In this document: in pieces, positions 1 to 7,089 of the stretch
Numbering within the stretch: the first letter of the stretch is position 1
How the letters are laid out: each line of letters starts with the position of its first letter
From: an uncultured Candidatus Saccharibacteria bacterium
GTDB taxonomy: Bacteria > Patescibacteria > Saccharimonadia > Saccharimonadales > 2-12-FULL-41-12
Assembly (NCBI GenBank): GCA_946478995.1
Contig: CAMLDK010000022.1
Coordinates: 1 to 11,985 of the forward strand
Direction of reading: 5' to 3'
Length of the DNA: 11,985 nt
Made by a program: the position numbers and the translations under genes
Notes under the pieces: generated by a model
Told to the model about the DNA's origin: nothing
The model's database searches: none
Seen by the model: the letters and a program-made list of their open reading frames with translations, nothing else

Positions 1-147
1 GACGTTACCGCGAAACTTTACGGCGGTGATGTTTCAAGGCGTAAGAAACTGTTAGCCAAGCAGAAGAAAGGCAAAGCCCGGGCAAAGCGTTTCGGCAACG
101 TAGATATTCCGGCAGAAGCCTTCACTGTCCTATTAAAGCGTGATTAG
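1..147 (+). CDS. lepA: Elongation factor 4 (LepA), C-terminal end only
   Basis: Only the last 48 codons are inside the window, in frame from base 1 to a TAG stop at 145-147. The peptide reads [20 protein letters not shown], followed by a Lys/Arg-rich stretch and a hydrophobic end ([11 protein letters not shown]). This is the conserved C-terminal signature of LepA/EF4, the ribosome-associated GTPase linked to back-translocation and 30S maturation. The unique basic LepA C-terminal domain is intact to its normal end, so the gene is cut by the window edge and not broken. The next gene starts three bases after its stop, suggesting co-transcription. Confidence 0.93.
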   Translation, partial: DVTAKLYGGDVSRRKKLLAKQKKGKARAKRFGNVDIPAEAFTVLLKRD

Positions 148-150
148 GGT

Positions 151-441
151 ATGATGATTAGCATGGACAACAGAAAAATAACTAAAAAACTTAATCTGGA
201 AACACTTGATAGGCAGCAAGAAAAAATAATTTCGCTATTGCATGAGGAACAGAGACGGGCTAAGGAGAGGTTCCCTCTGGTCTATGCCATGCTGGCGACT
301 TTCGGGCTGGTCTGCACTATTGCCGGTTTTAACCACATCATTGCCAAGATTGAATTTCTAAACAACAATCCTGTGACGCTGATTATATTCGGTATTGCTC
401 TGCTTTTGGTAACCGGCGCGGCATATAAGAAACTTGGCTAA
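151..441 (+). CDS. Small two-helix membrane protein, unknown function
   Basis: This 96-aa protein has a charged, probably helical N-terminus (residues 1-42, rich in Lys, Glu, Gln and Arg). Two hydrophobic segments follow at about 43-61 and 74-92, then a short basic tail (YKKLG). This predicts a small inner-membrane protein with a cytoplasmic N-terminal helix. I do not recognise the family. ATG codons lie at 151, 154 and 163. No clear Shine-Dalgarno precedes any of them, so the start is uncertain by up to four codons. It lies 3 nt after lepA and 2 nt before guanylate kinase, so it is probably translated as part of one operon. Confidence 0.72.
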   Translation: MMISMDNRKITKKLNLETLDRQQEKIISLLHEEQRRAKERFPLVYAMLATFGLVCTIAGFNHIIAKIEFLNNNPVTLIIFGIALLLVTGAAYKKLG

Positions 442-443
442 AG

Positions 444-1145
444 ATGGATAAGCAACTTATTGATCTGCTGAATTCGTATAAGATGCCTGAAACCGCCAAG
501 CGGCTGCTCAAGGAAGCCAAAGTAGTTTTTCTTGTGGGGATCTCGGGGGCCGGCAAGGACACTATCTTAAAGGAGCTTTTAAAAACCGATAAATATAAAT
601 TGATCGTTTCCCATACGACTAGGGCGCCCAGGGAGAACTACGAAGTGCTTGAACAAGATGGCGTTGACTATCATTTCATAGATAGTCAGGAAGCCTTAAA
701 GATGCTTGAAAATAATGAATTTATCGAGGCTAAGATCTATAGCGGCAATATCTATGGCACTAGCATTCAAGAAGTAGAAAACGCTTACAGCGAAGGTAAG
801 GTCGCTATTTCTGATATAGAAGTCCAGGGGGTCGCGGAATATATGGAAGCGTCATCCAATGTAACGCCGATTTTCATCCTGCCGCCGGATTTTGACATTT
901 GGCAGCAGCGCCTAAGATCACGCTATACAGGTGCGGAGCCGGACGAGGGGGATATGCGAAAACGTATGGAAACGGCGAAAAGAGAGCTTGAAGAAGCCCT
1001 TAGAAAAAATTATTTTGAGTTTGTTATCAATGATGATTTATCTCGGGCGGTTACGGCTGTCGATGAGGTAGCCCACGGCAGCTTATCTGTAGAAAAGAAC
1101 AATCAAGCGCGGCATCTCGCCCGGCGGCTGCTAGAAAATTTATAA
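444..1145 (+). CDS. gmk: Guanylate kinase
   Basis: The enzyme phosphorylates GMP to GDP with ATP in the cytoplasm. The 233-aa protein carries a P-loop GISGAGKDT at residues 32-40. A GMP-binding stretch VSHTTRAPRENY (55-66) is followed by DGVDYHF (72-78). The family segment EAKIYSGNIYGTS and the DIEVQG / IFILPP motifs follow in the expected order. The Arg-rich lid RLRSRYTG and the RKRMETAKREL helix come next. It is slightly longer than the usual ~200 aa because of an N-terminal extension of about 25 residues and a C-terminal tail. Asp-39 sits where many family members have Ser or Thr after the P-loop Lys. No Shine-Dalgarno is obvious, and the start is 2 nt after the preceding stop. Confidence 0.9.
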   Translation: MDKQLIDLLNSYKMPETAKRLLKEAKVVFLVGISGAGKDTILKELLKTDKYKLIVSHTTRAPRENYEVLEQDGVDYHFIDSQEALKMLENNEFIEAKIYSGNIYGTSIQEVENAYSEGKVAISDIEVQGVAEYMEASSNVTPIFILPPDFDIWQQRLRSRYTGAEPDEGDMRKRMETAKRELEEALRKNYFEFVINDDLSRAVTAVDEVAHGSLSVEKNNQARHLARRLLENL

Positions 1146-1228
1146 TAAAAACTTCCAAAACCAGGCCGATCGGACGAAAAACGAAAATAAATTCAGAACA
1201 TTAATTGAAACATTTTGTTTGTCTGGGG

Positions 1229-1266
1229 CTGGCACTCTTGATTTGCGAGTGCTAATTTTATATAAT
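1229..1266 (+). promoter_or_regulatory. CIRCE operator overlapping the hrcA promoter
   Basis: The CIRCE inverted repeat is CTGGCACTC (1229-1237), a 9-nt loop, and GAGTGCTAA (1247-1255). The right arm matches the consensus exactly, and the left arm differs at two positions. A -35 box TTGATT (1238-1243) lies in the loop. A 17-bp spacer leads to a consensus -10 TATAAT at 1261-1266. HrcA bound here would cover the -35 box and spacer, so this is a classic autoregulatory heat-shock control site. The predicted transcription start near 1273-1274 leaves only a few bases before the hrcA ATG. Confidence 0.93.
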
Positions 1267-1276
1267 CCAAAGCATT

Positions 1277-1975
1277 ATGACTGATCGTCAAGTAGAGATA
1301 TTGAGAGCTATTGTTGAACAATATGCCGAGGTTGCCAGTCCTGTCGGCAGTAGTTTGCTAGCGAAAGTTTTTAATGTTTCAAGCGCTACCATACGCGCAG
1401 AAATGGCCGAACTTGAAAAGATGGGCTACATTTCACAGCCGCATACCAGCGCCGGACGGACACCGACCGACAAAGGCTACCGCTATTACGTTAATCACAT
1501 TTCAGAATCACCAATTTCAAAACCGGAAACAAGAGCGGAAAGAGCATTGACTTCACGCGTCAGCCACGCCGGTCTGCCGGAGCAGACTATACGCAATGCC
1601 GTGGATACGCTTGTTGAGCTGACTCATAATCTCGGCCTTGCAACCATTGGCGATCGTCTGTATATGAGCGGCCTTTCCAATCTGTTCGGACAGCCGGAGT
1701 TCATGCATCCGGGCCAAGTACAGGAAGTGGCCAGACTGCTTGATAATCTTGAGCCCTGGCTGAATGAAGCAGCGCCGAATAAGCCGCTGAGTGTTTTCAT
1801 CGGCCAAGAAAATCCTATAGGCCGAGGAGCCGGATGCAGTTTGATTATTTCTAAATTCAGAAGCCCGTACAGTGATAAGAGCTATGTAGGTATTCTTGGA
1901 CCGACCCGTCAAAGCTACAAGAACACCATGCAGTTAGTCCAGCATGCCGGCCGGTCTCTGGAGGCGATCTTATAA
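1277..1975 (+). CDS. hrcA: Heat-inducible transcription repressor HrcA, shortened form
   Basis: HrcA binds CIRCE and represses chaperone genes. The N-terminal winged helix (about residues 1-72) is clear: TDRQVEILRAIVEQY, then SSATIRAEMAELEKMGYI and PHTSAGRTPTDKGYRYYV. The C-terminal part keeps the family signatures SNLFGQPEF (134-142), IGQENP (175-180) and GPTR (208-211). At 232 aa it is about 100 residues shorter than the usual ~340. The segment normally between the ELT helix (115-117) and the SNL.QPEF motif is missing. That segment holds part of the GAF-like fold and the inserted dimerisation domain. The reading frame is intact and both CIRCE sites are present, so it is probably functional. 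The ATG at 1277 has no Shine-Dalgarno and lies 10 nt after the -10 box. Confidence 0.92.
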   Translation: MTDRQVEILRAIVEQYAEVASPVGSSLLAKVFNVSSATIRAEMAELEKMGYISQPHTSAGRTPTDKGYRYYVNHISESPISKPETRAERALTSRVSHAGLPEQTIRNAVDTLVELTHNLGLATIGDRLYMSGLSNLFGQPEFMHPGQVQEVARLLDNLEPWLNEAAPNKPLSVFIGQENPIGRGAGCSLIISKFRSPYSDKSYVGILGPTRQSYKNTMQLVQHAGRSLEAIL

Positions 1976-1978
1976 ATT

Positions 1979-2437
1979 ATGGCAAAAGCAAAAAAACCGA
2001 CTGTAAAAGACCTGGAGCAAAAGATAGGTGAGCTTACAGAGGCGCTTCAGCGAGAACGGGCTGACGCGATCAATCTGCGTAACCGCCATGCCCAAGAAAT
2101 TGCTAATCTAAGGCAGTCCGTAAAGGCCGGCGTCGTAGAGGATCTGTTGCCGGTTATCGATAATTTTGAGAGAGCCTTGGCACATACTCCTAAGGACTTG
2201 GAAAATAATGATTACGTCAAAGGCGTAAAGGGCATAGTAAAACAATTTGAAGATACTCTGCAGAACATCGGCGTGCAAAAAATAAAAACTGTCGGAGAGA
2301 AATTTGACCCGAACTTGCACGAGGCAGTCAGCGTTGAGGGCGAAGGCAGTGAAGAAATTATCAGTGAAGAGCTTCAGGCGGGTTACAAATTAGGCGATCA
2401 GGTTATCCGCCATGCCATGGTCAAGGTAAAGTCATAA
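1979..2437 (+). CDS. grpE: Nucleotide exchange factor GrpE
   Basis: GrpE releases ADP from DnaK and acts as a dimer in the cytoplasm. The 152-aa protein begins with a Lys-rich segment. A long charged coiled-coil helix follows (about 8-50), then the four-helix-bundle motif VIDNFERAL and the C-terminal beta-wing signatures FDPNLHEAV and ELQAGYKLGDQVIRHAMV. It is shorter than E. coli GrpE (197 aa), mainly because the N-terminal tail is shorter. The start lies 3 nt after the hrcA stop, with GGAGG at 1960-1964 inside the end of hrcA as a possible, rather distant ribosome-binding site. It should be co-transcribed with hrcA from the CIRCE promoter. Confidence 0.95.
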   Translation: MAKAKKPTVKDLEQKIGELTEALQRERADAINLRNRHAQEIANLRQSVKAGVVEDLLPVIDNFERALAHTPKDLENNDYVKGVKGIVKQFEDTLQNIGVQKIKTVGEKFDPNLHEAVSVEGEGSEEIISEELQAGYKLGDQVIRHAMVKVKS

Positions 2438-2441
2438 TTCC

Positions 2442-2678
2442 ATGGCGGAAGTTTTACGAGCCCTTAATCCGGGGGAAGTAAAATCTTTTATGCCGATGCG
2501 CGAAATGCATGAAAAACAACACCGGGAAGTTTACGAAGCCGTAGGCGAGCAGATAATGATATTTTATGAACTAGATGAAGGATTCACTCATGACGGAGGG
2601 GATTTTCTTGTTGGGTTGGAGGATGGACGGGAAGTAGCTTTCTCTTATGGCGTATGGGATAGAACAGTGGATATATAG
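2442..2678 (+). CDS. Small hypothetical protein between grpE and dnaK
   Basis: This 78-aa soluble protein of unknown family has no membrane segment and no cysteine. It is charged, with His/Glu/Lys/Arg in REMHEKQHREVYEAVGEQ and an acidic Gly-rich middle (DEGFTHDGGDFLVGLEDG). It ends in a Trp-containing FSYGVWDRTVDI. The sequence looks like a small alpha/beta fold, but I cannot name it. The start is 4 nt after the grpE stop, so it is probably the last gene of the hrcA-grpE transcript. The dnaK CIRCE promoter follows it. Its place inside the chaperone cluster makes a heat-shock link plausible but unproven. Confidence 0.68.
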   Translation: MAEVLRALNPGEVKSFMPMREMHEKQHREVYEAVGEQIMIFYELDEGFTHDGGDFLVGLEDGREVAFSYGVWDRTVDI

Positions 2679-2696
2679 CCAATCGTATAGAGATGG

Positions 2697-2734
2697 TTAG
2701 CACTCTTGACACGAGAGTGCTAATTTATTACACT
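2697..2734 (+). promoter_or_regulatory. Perfect CIRCE operator and dnaK promoter
   Basis: TTAGCACTC (2697-2705), a 9-nt loop and GAGTGCTAA (2715-2723) form a consensus CIRCE with both arms perfect. The loop contains a consensus -35 TTGACA at 2706-2711. A 17-bp spacer leads to a weaker -10 TACACT at 2729-2734. Transcription should start near 2741, giving dnaK a leader of about 38 nt. This operator is stronger by sequence than the one before hrcA. Confidence 0.94.
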
Positions 2735-2763
2735 GGCAGTACGAACATTAGACTGCTAATAAG

Positions 2764-2769
2764 AAAGGA
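2764..2769 (+). promoter_or_regulatory. Shine-Dalgarno site of dnaK
   Basis: AAAGGA lies 9 nt before the dnaK ATG at 2779. It supports this start and shows that the organism uses Shine-Dalgarno initiation for genes with a 5' leader, in contrast with the leaderless-looking genes nearby. Confidence 0.8.
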
Positions 2770-2778
2770 TAATTTTAG

Positions 2779-4692
2779 ATGGGAAAAATTATTGGAATAG
2801 ATTTAGGAACAACTAACTCGGCTATGGCTGTTATGCAAAGCGGCAAGCCGGAGATCATTGCGAACAGCGAAGGAAACCGTACCACTCCAAGTGTTGTAGC
2901 TATCAATAAGAACGGCGAGCGTTTGGTCGGACAGGTAGCAAATAGGCAGAGGGTAACGAACGCGACTAATACGATTTTCGGTGTGAAGCGTTTGATAGGC
3001 CGCAAATTTTCTGATAATGAAGTCCAAAAGGATATCGACCTTTACCCTTATAAGATCGTAAAGAGCGGCGCGAGCGTGAAAGTCACTATGGGTGATAAAG
3101 ATTACAGCCCGGAGGAAGTTTCAGCCATGATACTTTCCAAACTTAAGGCTGACGCTGAAAAATTCCTGGGAGAACCGGTAAGCGAGGCGGTCATCACCGT
3201 CCCGGCTTATTTTGATGATTCACAGCGCCAGGCTACCAAAGATGCCGGCAAAATTGCCGGGCTGGAAGTAAAGAGAATCATCAACGAGCCTACTGCGGCC
3301 GCACTGGCTTACGGCTTGGATAAGGGCAAAGAGGAGAAAGTTGCGGTCTTCGACCTTGGCGGCGGAACTTTTGACGTGTCCATCCTTCAGCTGGGCGACG
3401 GGGTATTTGAGGTTCTTAGCACAAACGGCGACACGCATCTTGGCGGCGAAGACTTCGACCTCAGGATAGTCAACCATTTCGTTGAAGAATTCAAAAAAGA
3501 GTCAGGAATCGATATAAAGGAAGACAAGGCTGCTATGCAGCGGCTTAAGGAAGAGGCTGAAAAAGCTAAGAAAGAACTTTCCACCAACCAGGAAACCGAT
3601 ATAAATCTGCCTTTCTTAACGGCGGACAGTGAAGGCCCCAAACATTTTGAATACAAACTGTCTCGAGCCAAACTGGTTGAGATTGTCGGTGACCTGATAG
3701 ATAAGACGGCCGATCCTTGCGAGAAAGCCTTGAAAGACGCCAAACTTAAGGCGTCAGATATAAACGAGGTCATCTTGGTCGGCGGTATGACCAGGATGCC
3801 GGCGGTGGTTGATAAGGTTAAAAATATCTTTGGTAAAGACCCGAAGCAAGGCGTGAACCCCGATGAGGTCGTAGCTGTCGGCGCGGCTATACAGGGCGGC
3901 GTGCTGCAGGGGGATGTAAAAGACGTTTTGCTTTTGGACGTCACACCTCTTTCTCTAGGTATTGAAACTCTTGGCGGCGTGGCTACCAAGCTGATCGAGC
4001 GCAACACGACGATTCCTACCAGCAAAAATGAAGTCTTCTCGACCGCGGCAGATAACCAGCCGCAGGTAGAAATACATGTGGTCCAGGGAGAACGCGAAAT
4101 GGTCGCGGACAATAAATCGCTAGGACGGTTCGTGCTTGACGGTATTCCGCCCGCACCGCGCGGCGTTCCGCAGATAGAAGTCACTTTTAATCTGGATGCC
4201 AACGGCATATTGAATGTAACGGCTAAGGATAAAGGTTCGGGCAAAGAGCAAAGCATTACTATCCAAAACAGCGGCAACTTAAGTAAGGATGAAGTGGAAA
4301 AAGCCGCAAAAGAAGCTGAAGCCCATGCCGACGAAGATAAGAAAAAGCGGGAGTCCATAGAGCTTAGAAACCAGCTGGAAAACGCAGTTTATCAGGCCGA
4401 AAAGCTTAAGACCGAACACAAAGACAAGCTGGACGAAAGAGATACTAAAACCATAGATGAAGCAGTAGAGGAAGCTAAAAAAACGCTTAAAGACGAAAAA
4501 GCCGATTTCACCGCACTTGAAAACGCAGCTAAAGACCTGAATGAAAAACTCATGCCTATCGGTGCGAAAATGTACCAGCAGCCGGAAAACGATAAAAAGC
4601 CTGAAGAGGGCGATAAAGCAGAAGAGCCAAAAGGAAAGAAAAAAGATGAACCCGTAGAAGGTGAAATAGTCGACGACGAAAAAGACAAATAA
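2779..4692 (+). CDS. dnaK: Chaperone DnaK (Hsp70)
   Basis: This is the ATP-driven chaperone that binds exposed hydrophobic segments with DnaJ and GrpE. At 637 aa it is full length. The nucleotide-binding domain shows GIDLGTTNS (6-14), [12 protein letters not shown] (from Asp-192) and VGGMTRMP (334-341). The interdomain linker DVLLLDV spans 382-388. The substrate-binding domain then begins with [12 protein letters not shown] and continues through [12 protein letters not shown]. The helical lid and a disordered Lys/Glu/Asp-rich tail end in [10 protein letters not shown], similar to the usual acidic EEVD-like bacterial tail. It has its own CIRCE promoter and a good Shine-Dalgarno. No terminator is visible in the 45 bases after it, so read-through into the VKOR gene and dnaJ is likely. 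Confidence 0.99.
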   Translation: MGKIIGIDLGTTNSAMAVMQSGKPEIIANSEGNRTTPSVVAINKNGERLVGQVANRQRVTNATNTIFGVKRLIGRKFSDNEVQKDIDLYPYKIVKSGASVKVTMGDKDYSPEEVSAMILSKLKADAEKFLGEPVSEAVITVPAYFDDSQRQATKDAGKIAGLEVKRIINEPTAAALAYGLDKGKEEKVAVFDLGGGTFDVSILQLGDGVFEVLSTNGDTHLGGEDFDLRIVNHFVEEFKKESGIDIKEDKAAMQRLKEEAEKAKKELSTNQETDINLPFLTADSEGPKHFEYKLSRAKLVEIVGDLIDKTADPCEKALKDAKLKASDINEVILVGGMTRMPAVVDKVKNIFGKDPKQGVNPDEVVAVGAAIQGGVLQGDVKDVLLLDVTPLSLGIETLGGVATKLIERNTTIPTSKNEVFSTAADNQPQVEIHVVQGEREMVADNKSLGRFVLDGIPPAPRGVPQIEVTFNLDANGILNVTAKDKGSGKEQSITIQNSGNLSKDEVEKAAKEAEAHADEDKKKRESIELRNQLENAVYQAEKLKTEHKDKLDERDTKTIDEAVEEAKKTLKDEKADFTALENAAKDLNEKLMPIGAKMYQQPENDKKPEEGDKAEEPKGKKKDEPVEGEIVDDEKDK

Positions 4693-4740
4693 CATCGGCT
4701 ATCTTAGGTAGACAATAAATAATGTTAGGATAAGTAGTTG

Positions 4741-5355
4741 ATGAGGATGATTAAGAATATATTCAAAAGTAAAATCCAGGATACTTTTCCGTACATTTTG
4801 ATTATCGGAGGTATTGCCGCTCTGTTTGCGGCCTTTACTCTTACGATTGAAAAGAATGCGGTGCTTTTAAATCCGGAGCATCACTTAAGCTGCAGTCTCG
4901 ACCCTATACTTGCGTGCGGGCCGGTTATGATGTCAGGCCAAGCTACGGCCTTTTGGAACATTCCTAACCCGGCTATCGGCCTGGTAGCGTTCGGAATGTT
5001 CGTTATGGCAGGACTTGCTATTCTGGCCGGCGCTAAGATGAAAAGCTGGTTTTGGAAGATGTACGCATTCGGTGTAAGCGCGGGTATCGGTTTTACCTTA
5101 TGGCTTATGTATCAGACGGTTTACAGCATCGGCGCGCTTTGCATCTACTGCATGATAGTCTGGACGGTCATGTTCACCATCGGCTGGTATTTGTTCCAAT
5201 ATCTTTTGGCAGAAAAACATATAAGTCTGAATAAAAAATTCACTAATTTTGTCCGGAAGCACCACTTTGATATCTTGCTTGCGTGGTTCTTGCTGGTCTT
5301 GGTCTGGGTACTCAACCATTTCTGGTATTATTACGGGCCGAAGCTGGGGTTCTAA
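4741..5355 (+). CDS. Vitamin K epoxide reductase (VKOR) family membrane protein
   Basis: Bacterial VKOR homologues oxidise a DsbA-like thioredoxin and pass electrons to quinone, replacing DsbB in disulfide formation. This 204-aa protein has about five hydrophobic segments (roughly 16-36, 76-97, 105-128, 132-155 and 176-195). It carries the loop cysteines C51 and C59 with the nearby conserved Ser-65 (CSLDPILACGPVMMS), and the active-site CIYC at C134/C137. All four catalytic cysteines are present. There is no fused thioredoxin domain, so a separate DsbA-like partner must exist elsewhere. A TTG at 4738 is also in frame, but the ATG at 4741 is preferred, with AGGA at 4727-4730 as ribosome-binding site. 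It lies between dnaK and dnaJ on the same strand. Confidence 0.93.
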   Translation: MRMIKNIFKSKIQDTFPYILIIGGIAALFAAFTLTIEKNAVLLNPEHHLSCSLDPILACGPVMMSGQATAFWNIPNPAIGLVAFGMFVMAGLAILAGAKMKSWFWKMYAFGVSAGIGFTLWLMYQTVYSIGALCIYCMIVWTVMFTIGWYLFQYLLAEKHISLNKKFTNFVRKHHFDILLAWFLLVLVWVLNHFWYYYGPKLGF

Positions 5356-5358
5356 TTT

Positions 5359-6456
5359 ATGGCCAAGCGGGACTATTACGAAGTACTGGGCCTGAGTAAG
5401 AATGCTTCTAATGATGAGATTAAGAAGGCTTACAGGCGTTTGGCGGTAAAACATCATCCGGACCAGGGCGGGGACGAAGCGCAATTCAAAGAGATAGCCG
5501 AAGCCTATGAAGTATTGAAAGACGAAAAAAAGCGCCAGCGTTATGACCAGTTCGGCCATGCTGGCGTGGGCGGAGCTGCGGGCGGCCAGGATCCATTTGC
5601 CGGATTCGGCGGTTTTAGCGGCCAAGGACAAAGCGTTAATTTTGACTTCGGGGATCTCGGACTAGGAGATATACTGGGCAGTTTTTTTGGCGGTGGGAGA
5701 TCTGGTCCGGCCAAGGCTCGCGGCCAGGATGTAGAGACTTCAATCGAGTTGAGCTTTGAAGAAGCGGTCTTTGGCATGGAAAAAGAGCTTAACCTCAGAC
5801 TTAACGATACATGTTCCCATTGTAAAGGCACTACTGCCGAACCGGGCTATGAACTGAAAACATGCGATACCTGCGGTGGCAGCGGACAGATGGTCAGGGC
5901 TATGAGGACCGTCTTTGGCGATATCCAGCAGCAAGTCCCATGCAAGACCTGCAGAGGAACCGGCAAGATACCTGAGAAAGTCTGCAGCGTCTGCCGGGGC
6001 AGCGGCACGGAACGCAAGAACCAATCGATCAAGATTAAAATTCCGGCGGGCATAGATGACGGAACCACTATCCGCCTGCGTGAACATGGCCAGGCGGTAG
6101 CAAACGGTCCGAAAGGCGACCTATATGTACATATTAGAGTCCGCCCGCATAAAGAGTTCACGCGCGAAGGCTTTTTAATCTTAAGTGAGCACCACATAGA
6201 CATGATATCTGCCGCTTTAGGTACGGAAGTAGAGATAAATACCGTGGACGGACCGGTCAAAATGAAAATACCTCCCGGTACGCAAAATGGGACGGACTTC
6301 AAGCTGTCCGGACACGGCGTACCAAAGATCAGATCAACCGCCAGAGGCGACCATATCGTTTCGATCTTCGTAGATACCCCTACTAAATTATCCAAGAAGC
6401 AAAAAGAACTGTTAAAAGAATTTAAAGATTCAAAAAAATCCCGTTTTGGCCTGTAA
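5359..6456 (+). CDS. dnaJ: Chaperone DnaJ (Hsp40, type I)
   Basis: DnaJ delivers substrates to DnaK and triggers its ATPase. The 365-aa protein has all parts of a type I J-protein. The J domain (about 4-68) has the HPD triad at 33-35. A Gly/Phe-rich linker runs to about residue 115. The zinc domain has four CxxCxG motifs starting at C152 (CSHC), C169 (CDTC), C195 (CKTC) and C209 (CSVC). Two beta-sandwich substrate domains follow, including the RGDLY-like [12 protein letters not shown] segment. The first zinc motif reads CSHCKGT and lacks the second glycine, which is common. The start is 3 nt after the VKOR stop, consistent with one transcript. Confidence 0.98.
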   Translation: MAKRDYYEVLGLSKNASNDEIKKAYRRLAVKHHPDQGGDEAQFKEIAEAYEVLKDEKKRQRYDQFGHAGVGGAAGGQDPFAGFGGFSGQGQSVNFDFGDLGLGDILGSFFGGGRSGPAKARGQDVETSIELSFEEAVFGMEKELNLRLNDTCSHCKGTTAEPGYELKTCDTCGGSGQMVRAMRTVFGDIQQQVPCKTCRGTGKIPEKVCSVCRGSGTERKNQSIKIKIPAGIDDGTTIRLREHGQAVANGPKGDLYVHIRVRPHKEFTREGFLILSEHHIDMISAALGTEVEINTVDGPVKMKIPPGTQNGTDFKLSGHGVPKIRSTARGDHIVSIFVDTPTKLSKKQKELLKEFKDSKKSRFGL

Positions 6457-6457
6457 C

Positions 6458-6486
6458 TTGATTGATGGATGATCAGTTAATACAAT
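6458..6486 (+). promoter_or_regulatory. Promoter of the micro-ORF/RimB/RimK cluster
   Basis: TTGATT (6458-6463) and TACAAT (6481-6486) are separated by exactly 17 bp, giving a good sigma-70-type promoter just after the dnaJ stop. A start seven bases after the -10 would fall on the second ATG at 6494, so the transcript may be leaderless. Evidence is sequence match only. Confidence 0.68.
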
Positions 6487-6490
6487 AAAT

Positions 6491-6604
6491 ATGATGCATA
6501 AGCTTGATAACCGAGGACTGATCCCGCTGTTAATCGTCATGCTGACGGTTGTTGTTGCGGTCATAGTACTGGCGTATATAAGAGTTAAAGAAAATCAAGG
6601 TTGA
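6491..6604 (+). CDS. Single-helix membrane micro-protein, unknown function
   Basis: This short frame of 37 codons (36 if the second ATG at 6494 is used) encodes a basic head HKLDNRG. A strongly hydrophobic segment LIPLLIVMLTVVVAVIVLAY (about 10-29) follows, and a charged tail RVKENQG ends at TGA. The pattern is typical of a one-pass membrane peptide with a positive-inside N-terminus. Support comes from the well-spaced promoter immediately upstream and the clean helix; no homology is recognised. It precedes the retropepsin-like gene by 31 bp and may be co-transcribed with it. It could alternatively be a leader peptide, but no attenuator structure is seen. Confidence 0.6.
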   Translation: MMHKLDNRGLIPLLIVMLTVVVAVIVLAYIRVKENQG

Positions 6605-6629
6605 TAATTTACCTGTTCCCAGCCAAAAT
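6601..6629 (+). promoter_or_regulatory. Possible internal promoter of the retropepsin-like gene
   Basis: TTGATA (6601-6606, overlapping the micro-ORF stop) and CAAAAT (6624-6629) are spaced by 17 bp. The predicted start six to seven bases later coincides with the ATG at 6636. The -10 match is only four of six, so this is tentative. The lack of any Shine-Dalgarno before 6636 makes a leaderless start attractive. Confidence 0.4.
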
Positions 6630-6635
6630 ATCAAG

Positions 6636-7088
6636 ATGACTTCAAGACTGACGATTATAGGAAGGGAGGCGAAAGTCTCATTTCCTTTACTAGAGGTAAA
6701 AGGTGTAAAAGCCAAGACGGATACGGGTGCGGATCTTTCTTCGATATGGTGCGGCGAGGTCAGGAAAGTGCAGAATAAGCTGGAGTGTGTATTTTTTGCT
6801 CCGGAGAGTCCTTATTACACCGGCAAAAAGATTGTTTTTAACAAATCCGAATATAAAAGATCGCAAATCTTTAACTCGTTCGGGACAGGCGAGAAAAGGT
6901 ATAAGGTAAAGATGCCTGTAGTTATAAACGGCCGGCGTATCCGGACTACTTTCACGCTTGCAGACAGGTCCAAGAAAAAATACCCGGTGCTTTTAGGTAG
7001 AAAGCTATTGGCCAAGAAGTTTTTAGTCGATGTCGCCAGCGGGCTGTACATAAAAGAAGGAATCAATAAAGTCAGAGGAAAGGCATAG
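6636..7088 (+). CDS. RimB-like retropepsin-family protease (RimK-associated, COG4067-type)
   Basis: This is a 150-aa single-domain aspartic-protease-like protein. The catalytic-type motif is TDTGADLSSI with Asp-29, Thr-30 and Gly-31. The second half has the family strand YPVLLGRKLL (LLGR 119-122) followed by FLVDVASG. Such proteins are commonly annotated as ATP-dependent zinc protease or RimK/LysX-associated, and RimB is reported to trim glutamates added by RimK. The RimK-like gene follows after one base, which strongly supports this pairing. The N-terminal lysine-rich strand fits a small cytoplasmic enzyme. The actual substrate, ribosomal protein S6 or something else, cannot be told from the sequence. 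No Shine-Dalgarno precedes the ATG. Confidence 0.87.
   Translation: MTSRLTIIGREAKVSFPLLEVKGVKAKTDTGADLSSIWCGEVRKVQNKLECVFFAPESPYYTGKKIVFNKSEYKRSQIFNSFGTGEKRYKVKMPVVINGRRIRTTFTLADRSKKKYPVLLGRKLLAKKFLVDVASGLYIKEGINKVRGKA
7074..7083 (+). promoter_or_regulatory. Shine-Dalgarno deciding the TTG start of rimK
   Basis: AGAGGAAAGG at the end of the retropepsin gene lies about 6-11 nt before the TTG at 7090. The RimK protein begins with the conserved MKILILS strand exactly at this TTG, so the non-ATG start is well supported. Confidence 0.75.
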
Positions 7089-7089
7089 C

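Noticed and set aside
3387..4358. 323-codon open frame on the minus strand inside dnaK
   Set aside because: It is antisense to a highly conserved gene, is Ser/Thr-rich as expected for a codon shadow, and has no ribosome-binding site or family resemblance.
4279..4695. Phe-rich minus-strand frames opposite the dnaK tail
   Set aside because: Runs of Phe and Ser are the reverse reading of Lys/Glu/Ala codons in the DnaK C-terminus.
4691..4726. AACAT/ATGTT hairpin after dnaK as a terminator
   Set aside because: The stem is only five A/T-rich pairs with a long loop and no T run.
4738..4740. TTG as VKOR start
   Set aside because: It is directly followed by an ATG with better spacing from AGGA, so one extra residue is not supported.
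5098..5631. 177-codon minus-strand frame across the VKOR-dnaJ junction
   Set aside because: It is opposite two clear genes and has no motif support.
5847..6395. 182-codon minus-strand frame inside dnaJ
   Set aside because: It is a shadow of the DnaJ zinc and C-terminal domains, and no start signal is seen.
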